A DNA stretch of 64,000 bases from an uncultured Bacteroidales bacterium (lineage in GTDB: Bacteria; Bacteroidota; Bacteroidia; Bacteroidales; FEN-979): the NCBI GenBank assembly GCA_903959905.1, contig CAJBYO010000085.1, positions 1-64,000 on the forward strand. Reading direction: 5' to 3'. Shown here piece after piece: positions 25,924 through 35,160 of the stretch (positions are counted from its first letter, which is position 1; each line of letters opens with the position of its first letter). Under the pieces are notes generated by a model, which saw only the letters and a program-made list of their open reading frames with translations, searched no databases and was not told the DNA's origin. The translations under genes and the position numbers were made by a program.

Positions 25924-27108
25924 ATGCGCAGCACCAATTTCAGATTTCCCGTTACTACCCTTGCCGGAAGTTCACTCAAAAATATTTCTTCAGTAAAAGG
26001 TATGTATGATGTTGGGGAAAAGTACCGCATGAAGTTCATACTTTCAAAGGTTGCTGCAGGAATCCTGGAACCCTTTAATTTGGCTGAACGGATCCTGTGG
26101 CAACAGCGCATCCGGGAGCTTCGGTTAAAGAACCCACCTGTTTTTATCATCGGTTTCTGGCGCAGCGGCACCACCCTGCTGCACAATCTCCTGTGCCAGG
26201 ATCCTGAAGCAGCGTATACCACCACATTCCAGACAGTTTTTCCAAACCTGCTCCTTACCCAGTCGTGGTGGCTGAAACACTTGATCAATCACATGGTTCC
26301 GGCCCATAGGCCATACGACAACGTAAGCATGGATATGGATTTCCCGCAGGAGGAGGATTTCGGACTGATGAACATTCAGCCTTCCTCCATCTATAAATTT
26401 TTCTTGTTTCCCGCTGAGTTTGACCGGATCATCGACCGGGAATTATTTACCGGGAATCTTTCACCTCATTTATTAGCCCAATGGCAGGAAGCGTATCGCG
26501 GAATGATCGCGAAAGCGGTTTTCAATACCGGCGGTACCAGGTACATCGGGAAAAACCCGTGCCATCTAACCAGGATAGGCTTGATCAAAGAGATGTTCCC
26601 CACTGCAAAATTCATCTTCATCCACCGGCATCCATACAAAGTCATCGAATCGCTTTACCATTTCATTCTGTCTGTATTTCCGGGAGTACAATTGCAGGAT
26701 GTTCCACCTGGCTTTTCACGCGTAAACGTGTTTAATCTTTACAAGAAGTCTATGGACGCATATTTTTGTGACCGCGACAAGATACCTGCATCCGATCTCA
26801 TCGAATTGAAAATGGATGATTTTGTTGAAGATATTCCCCGACATCTGAATGATATCTATGCAAAATTCGGACTGGGTGATTTTAGCAAGGTTTCATCAAG
26901 GTTCAACCATTACCTGGATCAAAATACTGCTCCGGAGCGTTTACCCAACCCACCAGCACAGGAGACGATCGGACTGGTGGATCAATACGCTTCAGGCATC
27001 ATGCAAAAATTGGGATATAGCGGGAATACTGCTGTTATTTCAGCATCATCGAAACCTGACAAATTTTTTCAAATTGTTTCAAGTAAAAAACTACAAAAGG
27101 TTTTATAA
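25924..27108 (+). CDS. PAPS-dependent sulfotransferase family protein
   Basis: This 394-residue protein belongs to the Sulfotransfer_3-type family. The 5'-phosphosulfate loop GFWRSGTT puts Arg80-Ser-Gly-Thr-Thr at the PAPS site, and the 3'-phosphate region FIFIHRHPYKVIES lies near residue 235. It would move a sulfuryl group from PAPS to a hydroxyl of a small molecule or glycan. No signal peptide is evident. No ATP sulfurylase or APS kinase is in the window, so PAPS must come from elsewhere. The start 59 bases after the SulP stop suggests co-transcription. Confidence 0.82.
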   Translation: MRSTNFRFPVTTLAGSSLKNISSVKGMYDVGEKYRMKFILSKVAAGILEPFNLAERILWQQRIRELRLKNPPVFIIGFWRSGTTLLHNLLCQDPEAAYTTTFQTVFPNLLLTQSWWLKHLINHMVPAHRPYDNVSMDMDFPQEEDFGLMNIQPSSIYKFFLFPAEFDRIIDRELFTGNLSPHLLAQWQEAYRGMIAKAVFNTGGTRYIGKNPCHLTRIGLIKEMFPTAKFIFIHRHPYKVIESLYHFILSVFPGVQLQDVPPGFSRVNVFNLYKKSMDAYFCDRDKIPASDLIELKMDDFVEDIPRHLNDIYAKFGLGDFSKVSSRFNHYLDQNTAPERLPNPPAQETIGLVDQYASGIMQKLGYSGNTAVISASSKPDKFFQIVSSKKLQKVL

Positions 27109-27152
27109 ACATGATTGCATAAAAAACCATTTTGGCACTTAAAAATGATAGG

Positions 27153-28634
27153 ATGAGAAACCTGAGGATGGTAGTGGCTATTATTACGATTTGTTTACCG
27201 CTCACTCTGTGGGCACAGAACAAAGATGGCTCAATACATGTTCCGGATACTCTAAATGCAGCATACGTTAAAATTACGGGTGTTGAAATCGCCGGCAATA
27301 AACTGACCAAACCACAAATCCTTGTCCGTGAACTTGATTTTAAAATTGGTGACAGCCTTGCAACATTTCAGAAGGGGAAGAAAGTCAATTTTAATGACCG
27401 TAACTTTTATCCGGGCGATTCGAGTGAATTGCGGCTGCGGATGAATTACAGCCGCGAAAACCTGATCAATGCCAAGCTGTTTCTCACGGTGAACCTTTCG
27501 CTGAAATGGATAAAGGACAACGAATATGCCCTGCTGATCGACGTAGTTGAGCGGCACTACTGGTGGTTGTTTCCTATCCCCAAACTCAATGCCCCGAACT
27601 TCAACGAATGGATCCGGGATATTGATTGGTCGTACCTGAGCATGGGGATGTTTTTTAGCCATAACAACCTGTTTGGGCTCAATCACCAGACCTCGGTCAT
27701 TGCCCTGGCCGGGAAAACCTGGGCTATCGCAGTGGGGTACAAGATCCCCTGGGTCGGAAAGGGAAAAAAGGTTGGATTGACAATGACTGCCGGTTACACC
27801 AACATGTATTACGTCGAATATGCCTCGGTCGAAAACAAAAGGCAGATGCTCTATGCTCCCAACAGTTCCCAGGTGGCCAAACTTGGGGCGAAGCTTACAC
27901 TTCGGCCGGGCCTGTACAATTACGGGACGGTGAAACTTACCGGCGAATACATCAAAGTCTCCGATTCGGTGATAAAACTCGACTCAAACTACCTCGCAGG
28001 AAATAAAAAATCGAACGTTTCACTCAGCCTTTATGCCGATTATTATTATGATAACCGCAACAGTCATTCCTACCCGCTGAAAGGGAACATGCTTCGCGTC
28101 TTTGTCAACAAAATAGGTCTGGGGCTCGTTTCAAAAGATGTTGACCTGTTCTATTACGGCATTGATTTCCATTTTTATCAAACCATTGGCCGGAAATGGT
28201 ATGTGGCGGAAATGTTCAAGGCAGAAAATGCATCCGGTGAAAACGCCCCCTACTATTATCAGCTTAACATGACTGACGGGAAAGATTTCATCCGCGGGTT
28301 TGATCTTTACACACTGAAAGGCGACCAGATGTATTTTACCAGGAACAACATTAAATTCGAACTGATTAAGCCAAGCATTAAGAAAGTCAAAGAGGGGCAG
28401 GAAAAAAATAAGTTCAAGGCGCTTCAATATGCCTTTTATCTGAATGCCTTTGCAGATGCAGGTTATGTAGTAAATAAATTTACCGACGTTAATCCTTATA
28501 ACAATAAAATGCTGTTCAGCTGGGGCCTGGGAATTGATTTTGTGACCTATTACGACCTGGTGATCCGGTTTGAATATGCCTTTACATCAATCCATACCAA
28601 TGGGTTCTTTTTTGGATTCGGCATGCCAATTTAA
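27153..28634 (+). CDS. Omp85/BamA-superfamily outer-membrane protein
   Basis: This 493-residue protein has a signal peptide ending LWAQ, one POTRA-like domain (YVKITGVEIAGNKLTKPQIL, about residues 35-130) and a C-terminal Omp85 barrel, including the GFDLYTLKGDQMY segment and an ending FFFGFGMPI. It is much shorter than BamA, which has five POTRA domains and is over 750 residues, and is closer to short TamA- or patatin-barrel-like proteins. Met at 27153 (MRNLRM) is the best start. It is the last gene of the + strand block. Confidence 0.8.
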   Translation: MRNLRMVVAIITICLPLTLWAQNKDGSIHVPDTLNAAYVKITGVEIAGNKLTKPQILVRELDFKIGDSLATFQKGKKVNFNDRNFYPGDSSELRLRMNYSRENLINAKLFLTVNLSLKWIKDNEYALLIDVVERHYWWLFPIPKLNAPNFNEWIRDIDWSYLSMGMFFSHNNLFGLNHQTSVIALAGKTWAIAVGYKIPWVGKGKKVGLTMTAGYTNMYYVEYASVENKRQMLYAPNSSQVAKLGAKLTLRPGLYNYGTVKLTGEYIKVSDSVIKLDSNYLAGNKKSNVSLSLYADYYYDNRNSHSYPLKGNMLRVFVNKIGLGLVSKDVDLFYYGIDFHFYQTIGRKWYVAEMFKAENASGENAPYYYQLNMTDGKDFIRGFDLYTLKGDQMYFTRNNIKFELIKPSIKKVKEGQEKNKFKALQYAFYLNAFADAGYVVNKFTDVNPYNNKMLFSWGLGIDFVTYYDLVIRFEYAFTSIHTNGFFFGFGMPI

Positions 28635-29286
28635 CGATGTGAAGATTTGAGGATTTGTAGATGTGAAAATAGTAAATCGAAATGTGGATTTATGAATAAC
28701 CTTTTACAATTATCTCTTCTGATTTTATTAATCCTGGTTGCTGGTCAATAAATACTTTAGGATGAACATCAACCTCGACTTTGCCATCGGATCCAAATCA
28801 TCTGGATTATATTTTTAGGCGCATGAATCATTTTGAGTTGCCAGAACCCGTAGGGAGCCAAAGGCAGTGGGTGTGTAGTTACCTAAGCAGCATATCTTAT
28901 TTATGGTTTTATTTGTACCCTATTTGTACCTCGAACTCACAACTGTCTGATTTTTAACACGAGTTACTTTCTGCGTGGGAAAATAATCTCCGGATATTCA
29001 TCGCAAAAAGATCCAGGTTGGTCCTGATGTGCAGTGGCCTGGAAAGGTTCCGGGCGGCATCCAATGATTTCAATTGCTCTATGCGACTGAATGATTCGGA
29101 CGGAAATGTCTTCACCACCAGTTTCACCCCCGGAGTTATAAAGGTGATTGATTTTCTCAAATCAGGAAATCTCTGCATGGACAAACTTTTCGGGCAACCC
29201 CACCCTGCAAGCATGGAAAATCTCTTTCTTAAGTGCAGGTCAATTTGGATCGGTACACAATGGTCAAAGTGAATCGTTAATCCAGT
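28635..29286. other. Degraded intergenic region with coding fragments
   Basis: There is no intact gene in these 652 bases. On the minus strand, about 28690-28797 encodes a 36-residue fragment (GSDGKVEVDVHPKVFIDQQ, ending IIVKGYS and a stop) with no start and a stop just upstream. At 28954-29214, also minus, a frame of 86 codons that stays open further upstream ends LFAMNIRRLFSHAESNSC; I do not recognise it. Both look like remains of lost genes between two convergent transcripts. No terminator hairpin with a T-run is obvious. Confidence 0.45.
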
Positions 29287-30330
29287 TTAAGGTATAATGA
29301 AATCGATGATGGTATTTACATTGATATTCTGACTATCCCCAAGTGTAAAGGTGTTCGTAATGTCTGAACTCATATAATCCCCTGTCAGATAGGTCCCGTC
29401 ATGGTTTTTATCTACCAGGGAATAGAGATAATATCTCCCTGGGTGAACATTCTTTAACCGGTAGCTTTTAGTGTTTGCGCCAAGCAGGACATAACGGGAT
29501 ATATATATCAGGTTCTCAGGTTTGTAGGCAAGGCCCTGGAAAAGGGGTTCCGTGGTAAATACCAGGAAGATCTGGTCGGAATTGTTTACCTGTAAATTGG
29601 CGGCCACTGAGATATTTATGTTCACGCTGCCCACGTAGGGCTGCGACAGGGAGTTATAGGGATCATTTTCGAAATTAAAAAAGATGCTTTCCGCCATATT
29701 GTTGAAAGAATTGGAAAAATCTCTTGTCATAACAGGCTGGGGATAATTAAAGTGTGAAATTGCCTCAAGAGTATTGTTTTTGCCGCCTGATTTTGCGTTC
29801 CAGGTCGAATGCCAAACCAGCGTATCTGATGTGTTGAACTTGTTGGTATAGGTTGTAACTACAAGTTTGTCGTCGGTGAACCTGAATGTGGTAGCAGCTC
29901 TTTTCCTGCCTTTTACAAAATCACTGAAGCGGTAGTAACCTTCCGATTCTGCAACCGAGTCCATCACTTCATAGGTCACGCAGCAAGTGTCATTACGACA
30001 ACCTTCGGTTCGCATTGCAATCTTCAACTGTTCCTTGTATTTTACGATAAAGAAGCTGATGTTGTTGACGGTACTGGTGTCGAGAAGTGAGAACTGCGAA
30101 ACCTGGCCTGCTGAAATAGGCCGGAAGTCGATGTGCCAGATATCAAAACTTCCTGCAGTGGTGGAGGTAGAAACCGGTCCGCTCCATAAGCCAGGGATCC
30201 GGTTGAAAAAACCAAATCCGGTCACATCCCGGGTTTTATTTTCAGTTTGTTTCTGCTTGCAACTGTTTTCAAACAGCAATATCCCCAAACAAAGGAATAT
30301 ATAAATTAAATGGCCTGCGTTTCTTTTCAT
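29287..30330 (-). CDS. Lipoprotein of unknown function
   Basis: This protein of about 347 residues starts at MKRNAGH, with a hydrophobic segment and a lipobox-like LLFENSC. The mature protein has mixed beta character. The last third (GRYYLYSLVDKNHDGTYLTGDY) resembles a beta-sandwich with a DxNxDG-type calcium-binding loop. A start 8 codons upstream (30354) is possible but gives a poorer signal peptide. It is an isolated minus-strand gene between degraded DNA and a transposase remnant. Confidence 0.65.
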   Translation of the reverse strand: MKRNAGHLIYIFLCLGILLFENSCKQKQTENKTRDVTGFGFFNRIPGLWSGPVSTSTTAGSFDIWHIDFRPISAGQVSQFSLLDTSTVNNISFFIVKYKEQLKIAMRTEGCRNDTCCVTYEVMDSVAESEGYYRFSDFVKGRKRAATTFRFTDDKLVVTTYTNKFNTSDTLVWHSTWNAKSGGKNNTLEAISHFNYPQPVMTRDFSNSFNNMAESIFFNFENDPYNSLSQPYVGSVNINISVAANLQVNNSDQIFLVFTTEPLFQGLAYKPENLIYISRYVLLGANTKSYRLKNVHPGRYYLYSLVDKNHDGTYLTGDYMSSDITNTFTLGDSQNINVNTIIDFIIP

Positions 30331-30389
30331 AGAAATCATAATGAATTGGTTCAACCAGTTTTACTCATTTCTTTTTTATAAAAGGTAAG

Positions 30390-30988
30390 TGTCCAAGCAA
30401 CCTCACCGATAGTCAATGGGGAACAATATTAGACATTTTAAAAGACAAAAGGAAACACAAGTACACTTTAAGAGAAATTTCCGATGCCCTCTTCTATTTG
30501 CTTAAAACAGGTTGCCAATGGCGTATGCTTCCGACCAATTTCCCATCCCGGAAGCTCGTCTGTAACTACTTTACAAAATGGAAGAACGACGGCACAATTG
30601 AGCTTGTTCATGAGTCATTGAGAGATAATACTCGAAGAAAGGCAGGTAAAAATGAATCACCAGGCATTGGTATAATTGATAATCAATCCGTAAAAACGAC
30701 AAGAAGTGGTGGAGTTTGCAGAGGCATTGACGGAGGTAAAAAAACAAAGGGAATGAAAAGGCATATTATTGTTGATACCATGGGACTTCTGTTAGCAGTG
30801 ATCGTTCATGCAGCCAATGAACATGACAGCAAATCAGCACCGATGGTAATGGCCAAGTGGAAAGAACTTTCGCATTGTTGGAAAGTTATCGTAGGCTATG
30901 TAAAGACTTTGAATTTCAAACTGAAACCAGTCAGGCAATGATACAATTAGCAATGATTAAAATGATGCTTAACAGAATCAAAAATTAA
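30390..30988 (+). pseudogene. IS5-family transposase, internally deleted and frameshifted
   Basis: The reading frame contains the conserved start LTDSQWGTILDIL, LLKTGCQWRMLP, then GIIDNQSVKTT and KGMKRHIIVDTMGL of IS5-type DDE transposases. After KELSHCWK it loses the central and late catalytic part. The true C-terminal end (YRRLCKDFEFQTETSQAM, ending MLNRIKN and a stop) continues in a different frame, so several hundred bases were deleted. The usual ATG seems mutated: AAG stands before TGTCCAAGC. I could not define terminal inverted repeats. It cannot encode an active transposase. Confidence 0.85.
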
Positions 30989-30999
30989 ATTATAGAAAG

Positions 31000-33900
31000 T
31001 TACTTCGTCTTTTTGGTTAATTTTTCTTTCAACCTATCAACGGCAAAGTACACCACCGGAACCAGGTAAACCGTCAGGATTAGTGAAGAAAGTAATCCTC
31101 CGATGATAACCCAGGCCAGTCCGTTTTTCCATTCACTGGCAGTTCCTTTTGCAAGCGCGATCGGCAACATCCCGATCACCATCGAAAGGGTGGTCATTAA
31201 AATGGGCCGCATACGCTCCTTGCCGGCCATGATCAATGCTTCTCTGACACTTTTACCCTGCGCTTTTAACTGGTTGGTAAAGTCCACGATCAGGATGGCA
31301 TTTTTTGCCACCAGCCCCATCAGCATGATCAGCCCAAGCAGCGAAAACAGGCTCAGGTTGCTCATGGTCAGGTTCAATGCAAGGAAAGCCCCAATTACAG
31401 CCACCGGGATGGAAAACAACACGACAAACGGGTAGATAAAACTATCGTATAGCGCTACCAGGATCAGATAGATGAGCAGAAACGAAATGATTAAAACAGA
31501 CCCGAGTGCCCCGAAACTATCATTCTGTCTTTTAATGTCGCTTCCCCATGTCATCTCAACGCCTGCAGGCAGAGGATTCTTTTTAAGGTAGGCCACCACA
31601 TCATCGGCCACGGTTCCCGATGGCCGGCCCAAAGCTTCCGCAGTGAGTGTTACCGCCGGTTGCCGGTCTTTTCTTTCCAGTAAAGATGGGGAGTTGTCCT
31701 GCACTACTGCTGCAAATTGCTTTACCTCAATGGGTATGCCCATCGGGTTCACAATGGTAAGCATGTTGACGTCTTCAAAATTTTCACGGTTGAAATCATC
31801 CAGCCAGATTCTTACTGGATATTCCGTCCCGTTTTCGGTTAACGTCGCATCGTCGTTGCCTGTAAAGGCGCTTCTGATGTTCATTCCCACATAGGCCGTC
31901 GTTAATCCAAAGCGTTGCAGTTTATCTTTGTCAGGAATGATTTTATATTCCGGACTTCCTTCCTCTACCGATAAACGGACATTATCGGCTCCGGGGATTT
32001 TTTCAATTACAGATTTTAATGCAGCGCCGGTTTTCATGACCAGGGTGGGATCACTGCCACTCACGGTCAATTCTATAGGGGCTGTACGTGGAATCAACCC
32101 CAGTGCGGCCATGGAGTAGTTGATCCCCGGGAATTGCTTTTGAAGCGCTGCCCGCGACTGCTTCATAAACTCCTCCGTTGGCCGGTTGTTTCGTTCGCTT
32201 GCAGGTTTTAACTGGATGGTAAATTCTGTTTTGTTGGATGCACCCACGCCCAGACTTCCAATCCCGGTACCTGGCCCGCCGATGTTACTGAATACCGTCG
32301 ACACTTCAGGTTGCTGCAGCATGAAGTCTTCAATTTGCCGCGACAGGATGTTGTTTTGCTGAACAGAGGTTGATTTGTCAAATTCCAGGTTCAGCCGGAA
32401 TTTACCCTGGTCGCCGGTTGCAATGAGTTCCTTGCCAATGATGCCTTGTTTGAACATCACTCCGGTAAATGCAAACAGTAAAAGCACAATTCCTGCGAAG
32501 ATGAGCTTATGCGAGAGTACCCATGCCAGTTGTTTACCATACCATGAGATGAAGTTCTGAAGATTGGATTCAAACCAAAGCAAAAAACGATTGAAAAAGT
32601 TGGTAGGTTTTAAGTCCTCGGATTTCCCAATTCTGGAAGCCATCCAGGGTGTCAGGGTAAAGCCAACCAGTAAGCTGGTGAGTGTTGAAGTGACCACCAC
32701 AATTGAAAATTGTTTGAGCATGTCGGCCACAAACACCTGCAGGAACAAAATGGGCAGGAACACGACAACATCCACCAGTGTGATGGACAATGCAGAAAAT
32801 CCGATTTCCATCCGGCCATCCAAAGCAGCGGCACGTTTTTCCTTTTTCATATCCAGGTGACGCTGGATGTTCTCCAGTACCACCGTGGCATCATCGACCA
32901 GGATGCCAATAATCAGCGACATGGCCAGCAGCGTCATCAGGTTGAGCGTATAACCCAAAATCCACATCACGGCAAAAGCAGTTACCAGGGAGGTTGGAAT
33001 TGCAATCATAACAATCAGCGAATTCCTGAAGCTTCTCAAAAACAACAGCATGACCAGTGACACAAGGATCACCGCCAGAAACAGATCAAAAACAACTGAA
33101 TCGACCGCCGCGATCGTTTTATCTGTGCTGTCATCGGCAATCACAAATTGTACTCCGGCATTGGTATATTGTTTTTCAATGGATTTGAATTTTTCCCGGA
33201 CCAGCTTTGAAACGTCCACTGCATTGGCATCGCCTTGTTTTTTAATAAGCAACCCGATCCCGTTCTTTCCATTATACCGGCTGATGGAGGTGATTTCCTT
33301 GATGCCATCCGTAACGGTTGCCACATCTTTCACATAAACAGGACTTCCCGGAACGGGCATTGCCACCTGCACATTTTGAATGTCATTGATGGTGGCGAAT
33401 TTGCCGGTTAACCTGACAGAATTATTTTCGGTGGTCGTTTGAACTTTCCCGGCAGGTAAATCCAGTCCGGAACGGTTAATGGCGTCAGTGACCTGGGAAA
33501 GGGATATTTTATATAATTTTAGTTTTTCCTGGTTGACCTTTACCTCTATCTCCCGCTCTTCACCACCCAAAAGGGTGATTTCTGCCACCCCCTTTAATTG
33601 CTGAATCTGCGGAAGGAATTCATCCTTCATCTTCTGATAAAATTCTGTTCCCTGCAAATTGCTGGCAGCGCTCACCGACATGACCGGTAAATCATTGGGG
33701 GAGACTTTGCTCATGACGGGACTCTGGATATCCGAGGGCAGATCTTTGCGGATATTGTCGATGTAGCGCTGGGCATCCTGCATGGTTTTGCCCAGGTCGG
33801 TACCGTACTTCAGGTTAACGATAATGATGGATGCATTGGGCAGTGACTTGGTTACCAGGTAGTCCACTCCTTCGAGGTTGGAGAGTGCATCTTCGATTTT

Positions 33901-34095
33901 GCGCGAAACTGAAGTTTCAACTTCCGGGGGTTCCGCCCCGGGATACATGGTTTTAATTACGACAACCGGCTGATTAAAATCGGGCATCAGCTCGTAGCTC
34001 AGATTTTTATATCCGATAAATCCGGCCAGGGTCAGTACACTGAAAAGTACAATGATCAGCGAAGGACGGTTGATTGATATTTGTGTGATATTCAT
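31000..34095 (-). CDS. RND multidrug efflux permease (AcrB/HAE1-like)
   Basis: This 1031-residue inner-membrane pump has the RND layout: TM1 at the N-terminus, a large periplasmic loop, TM2-6, a second loop and TM7-12. The proton-relay Asp-Asp lies in GILVDDATVVLENI, as in AcrB Asp407/408. It would work as a trimer with the adaptor and TolC-like channel encoded upstream, 12 bases away, exporting hydrophobic or toxic compounds. It is the last gene of a TetR-OMF-MFP-RND operon. Confidence 0.93.
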   Translation of the reverse strand: MNITQISINRPSLIIVLFSVLTLAGFIGYKNLSYELMPDFNQPVVVIKTMYPGAEPPEVETSVSRKIEDALSNLEGVDYLVTKSLPNASIIIVNLKYGTDLGKTMQDAQRYIDNIRKDLPSDIQSPVMSKVSPNDLPVMSVSAASNLQGTEFYQKMKDEFLPQIQQLKGVAEITLLGGEEREIEVKVNQEKLKLYKISLSQVTDAINRSGLDLPAGKVQTTTENNSVRLTGKFATINDIQNVQVAMPVPGSPVYVKDVATVTDGIKEITSISRYNGKNGIGLLIKKQGDANAVDVSKLVREKFKSIEKQYTNAGVQFVIADDSTDKTIAAVDSVVFDLFLAVILVSLVMLLFLRSFRNSLIVMIAIPTSLVTAFAVMWILGYTLNLMTLLAMSLIIGILVDDATVVLENIQRHLDMKKEKRAAALDGRMEIGFSALSITLVDVVVFLPILFLQVFVADMLKQFSIVVVTSTLTSLLVGFTLTPWMASRIGKSEDLKPTNFFNRFLLWFESNLQNFISWYGKQLAWVLSHKLIFAGIVLLLFAFTGVMFKQGIIGKELIATGDQGKFRLNLEFDKSTSVQQNNILSRQIEDFMLQQPEVSTVFSNIGGPGTGIGSLGVGASNKTEFTIQLKPASERNNRPTEEFMKQSRAALQKQFPGINYSMAALGLIPRTAPIELTVSGSDPTLVMKTGAALKSVIEKIPGADNVRLSVEEGSPEYKIIPDKDKLQRFGLTTAYVGMNIRSAFTGNDDATLTENGTEYPVRIWLDDFNRENFEDVNMLTIVNPMGIPIEVKQFAAVVQDNSPSLLERKDRQPAVTLTAEALGRPSGTVADDVVAYLKKNPLPAGVEMTWGSDIKRQNDSFGALGSVLIISFLLIYLILVALYDSFIYPFVVLFSIPVAVIGAFLALNLTMSNLSLFSLLGLIMLMGLVAKNAILIVDFTNQLKAQGKSVREALIMAGKERMRPILMTTLSMVIGMLPIALAKGTASEWKNGLAWVIIGGLLSSLILTVYLVPVVYFAVDRLKEKLTKKTK

Positions 34096-34107
34096 GGCTC
34101 GCTGATT

Positions 34108-35157
34108 TTATTTAACGTTAACATTGGCACCATCAAAAAGATTGATGAACCCTCCGGTGATCATTATATCGCCTTCTGACAATCCGGCGCTCACCACCAC
34201 TTTGTTTTTTGTCCGGGATGAGACGGAAACATTTTTGAGTACCGCTTTCCCGTTTTCAACCAGGTAGAGCTGCGGGTGAACGGATGAACCGACAATGGCA
34301 GAAGCCGGAATGATCATGCGTTTACCACCTTTCGTTTCTGCTAAAATCACGCGGCCAAACATACCGGCCTTGATGGTTAATTCCGTTGTGTTTTTAATGG
34401 CGAACTGCACCGGGAAACTGCTGGCAGCATTTGCCCTGCTTCCGATCAGGGTTGCCTTTCCCGAAAGAACGACCTCAGGAAAAGCATCCGCAACAACATT
34501 ATAGGCAGTATTTGTATTAAACAGGCTTAAATCCGCTTCGGGAACAGTTACCGAAAATTTCAGTTGAACGATATCTGTAATCTGAAGCAGCGGGACACCC
34601 GGGGCTGCAAATGCCCCCACCTCGGTCAGTTTTGCCGTCACGATCCCATCAAATGGCGCTGTGATGGTCGTTTTGCTGATCTGTTCGAGCAAGGTGCTTC
34701 TTTGCACTTTTGCAGATTTCAGACCAAGTTCAGCTTTCTCCAGGAGCACACCCTGAACGGCATCGGCCTTTGTGAGGATCATATAACGCTTCACATCAGC
34801 CTCCAGCCCTTCAATTTGAACTTCGACTGACTGAAGTTGCAGCTTTAGCAATGAATTATCCAGTTGCAATAAGGGCTGCCCTTTCCTAACGTTGCTTCCT
34901 GCATCCACAAGCACTGCATTAATTTTGCCCTGGATTTCAGCGCTGAGTTTTGTTTCCTTGTTTGGTTCAAAAGTGCCGGAAAACGAATAATCAACATCAA
35001 ATTCCTCCAAATGCAAGGTGTCGGCCTGTACATTGACGGCTTCTTCTTTGTTATAGGTATAAACCTGTTCACGGGCTGTTTCTTTATTGGTCATTAAACG
35101 AATGACCACAAGGGCGAACAGCATGACTGGTATGATGATATAAAGTGCTTTTTTCAT
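34108..35157 (-). CDS. RND efflux periplasmic adaptor (HlyD/AcrA family)
   Basis: This 349-residue protein is anchored by an N-terminal hydrophobic segment (MKKALYIIIPVMLF). The lipoyl-like segment DAGSNVRKGQPLLQLD, a short coiled-coil hairpin (about residues 105-145) and a beta-barrel/membrane-proximal region follow in the order usual for membrane fusion proteins. It links the RND pump and the TolC-like channel. The neighbouring genes are separated by 3 and 12 bases, so all are translated from one message. Confidence 0.9.
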   Translation of the reverse strand: MKKALYIIIPVMLFALVVIRLMTNKETAREQVYTYNKEEAVNVQADTLHLEEFDVDYSFSGTFEPNKETKLSAEIQGKINAVLVDAGSNVRKGQPLLQLDNSLLKLQLQSVEVQIEGLEADVKRYMILTKADAVQGVLLEKAELGLKSAKVQRSTLLEQISKTTITAPFDGIVTAKLTEVGAFAAPGVPLLQITDIVQLKFSVTVPEADLSLFNTNTAYNVVADAFPEVVLSGKATLIGSRANAASSFPVQFAIKNTTELTIKAGMFGRVILAETKGGKRMIIPASAIVGSSVHPQLYLVENGKAVLKNVSVSSRTKNKVVVSAGLSEGDIMITGGFINLFDGANVNVK

Positions 35158-35160
35158 TGC

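Noticed and set aside
29018..29272. An 84-codon + strand frame in the degraded region
   Set aside because: No family resemblance and no ribosome binding site; it overlaps a minus-strand fragment and looks like chance.
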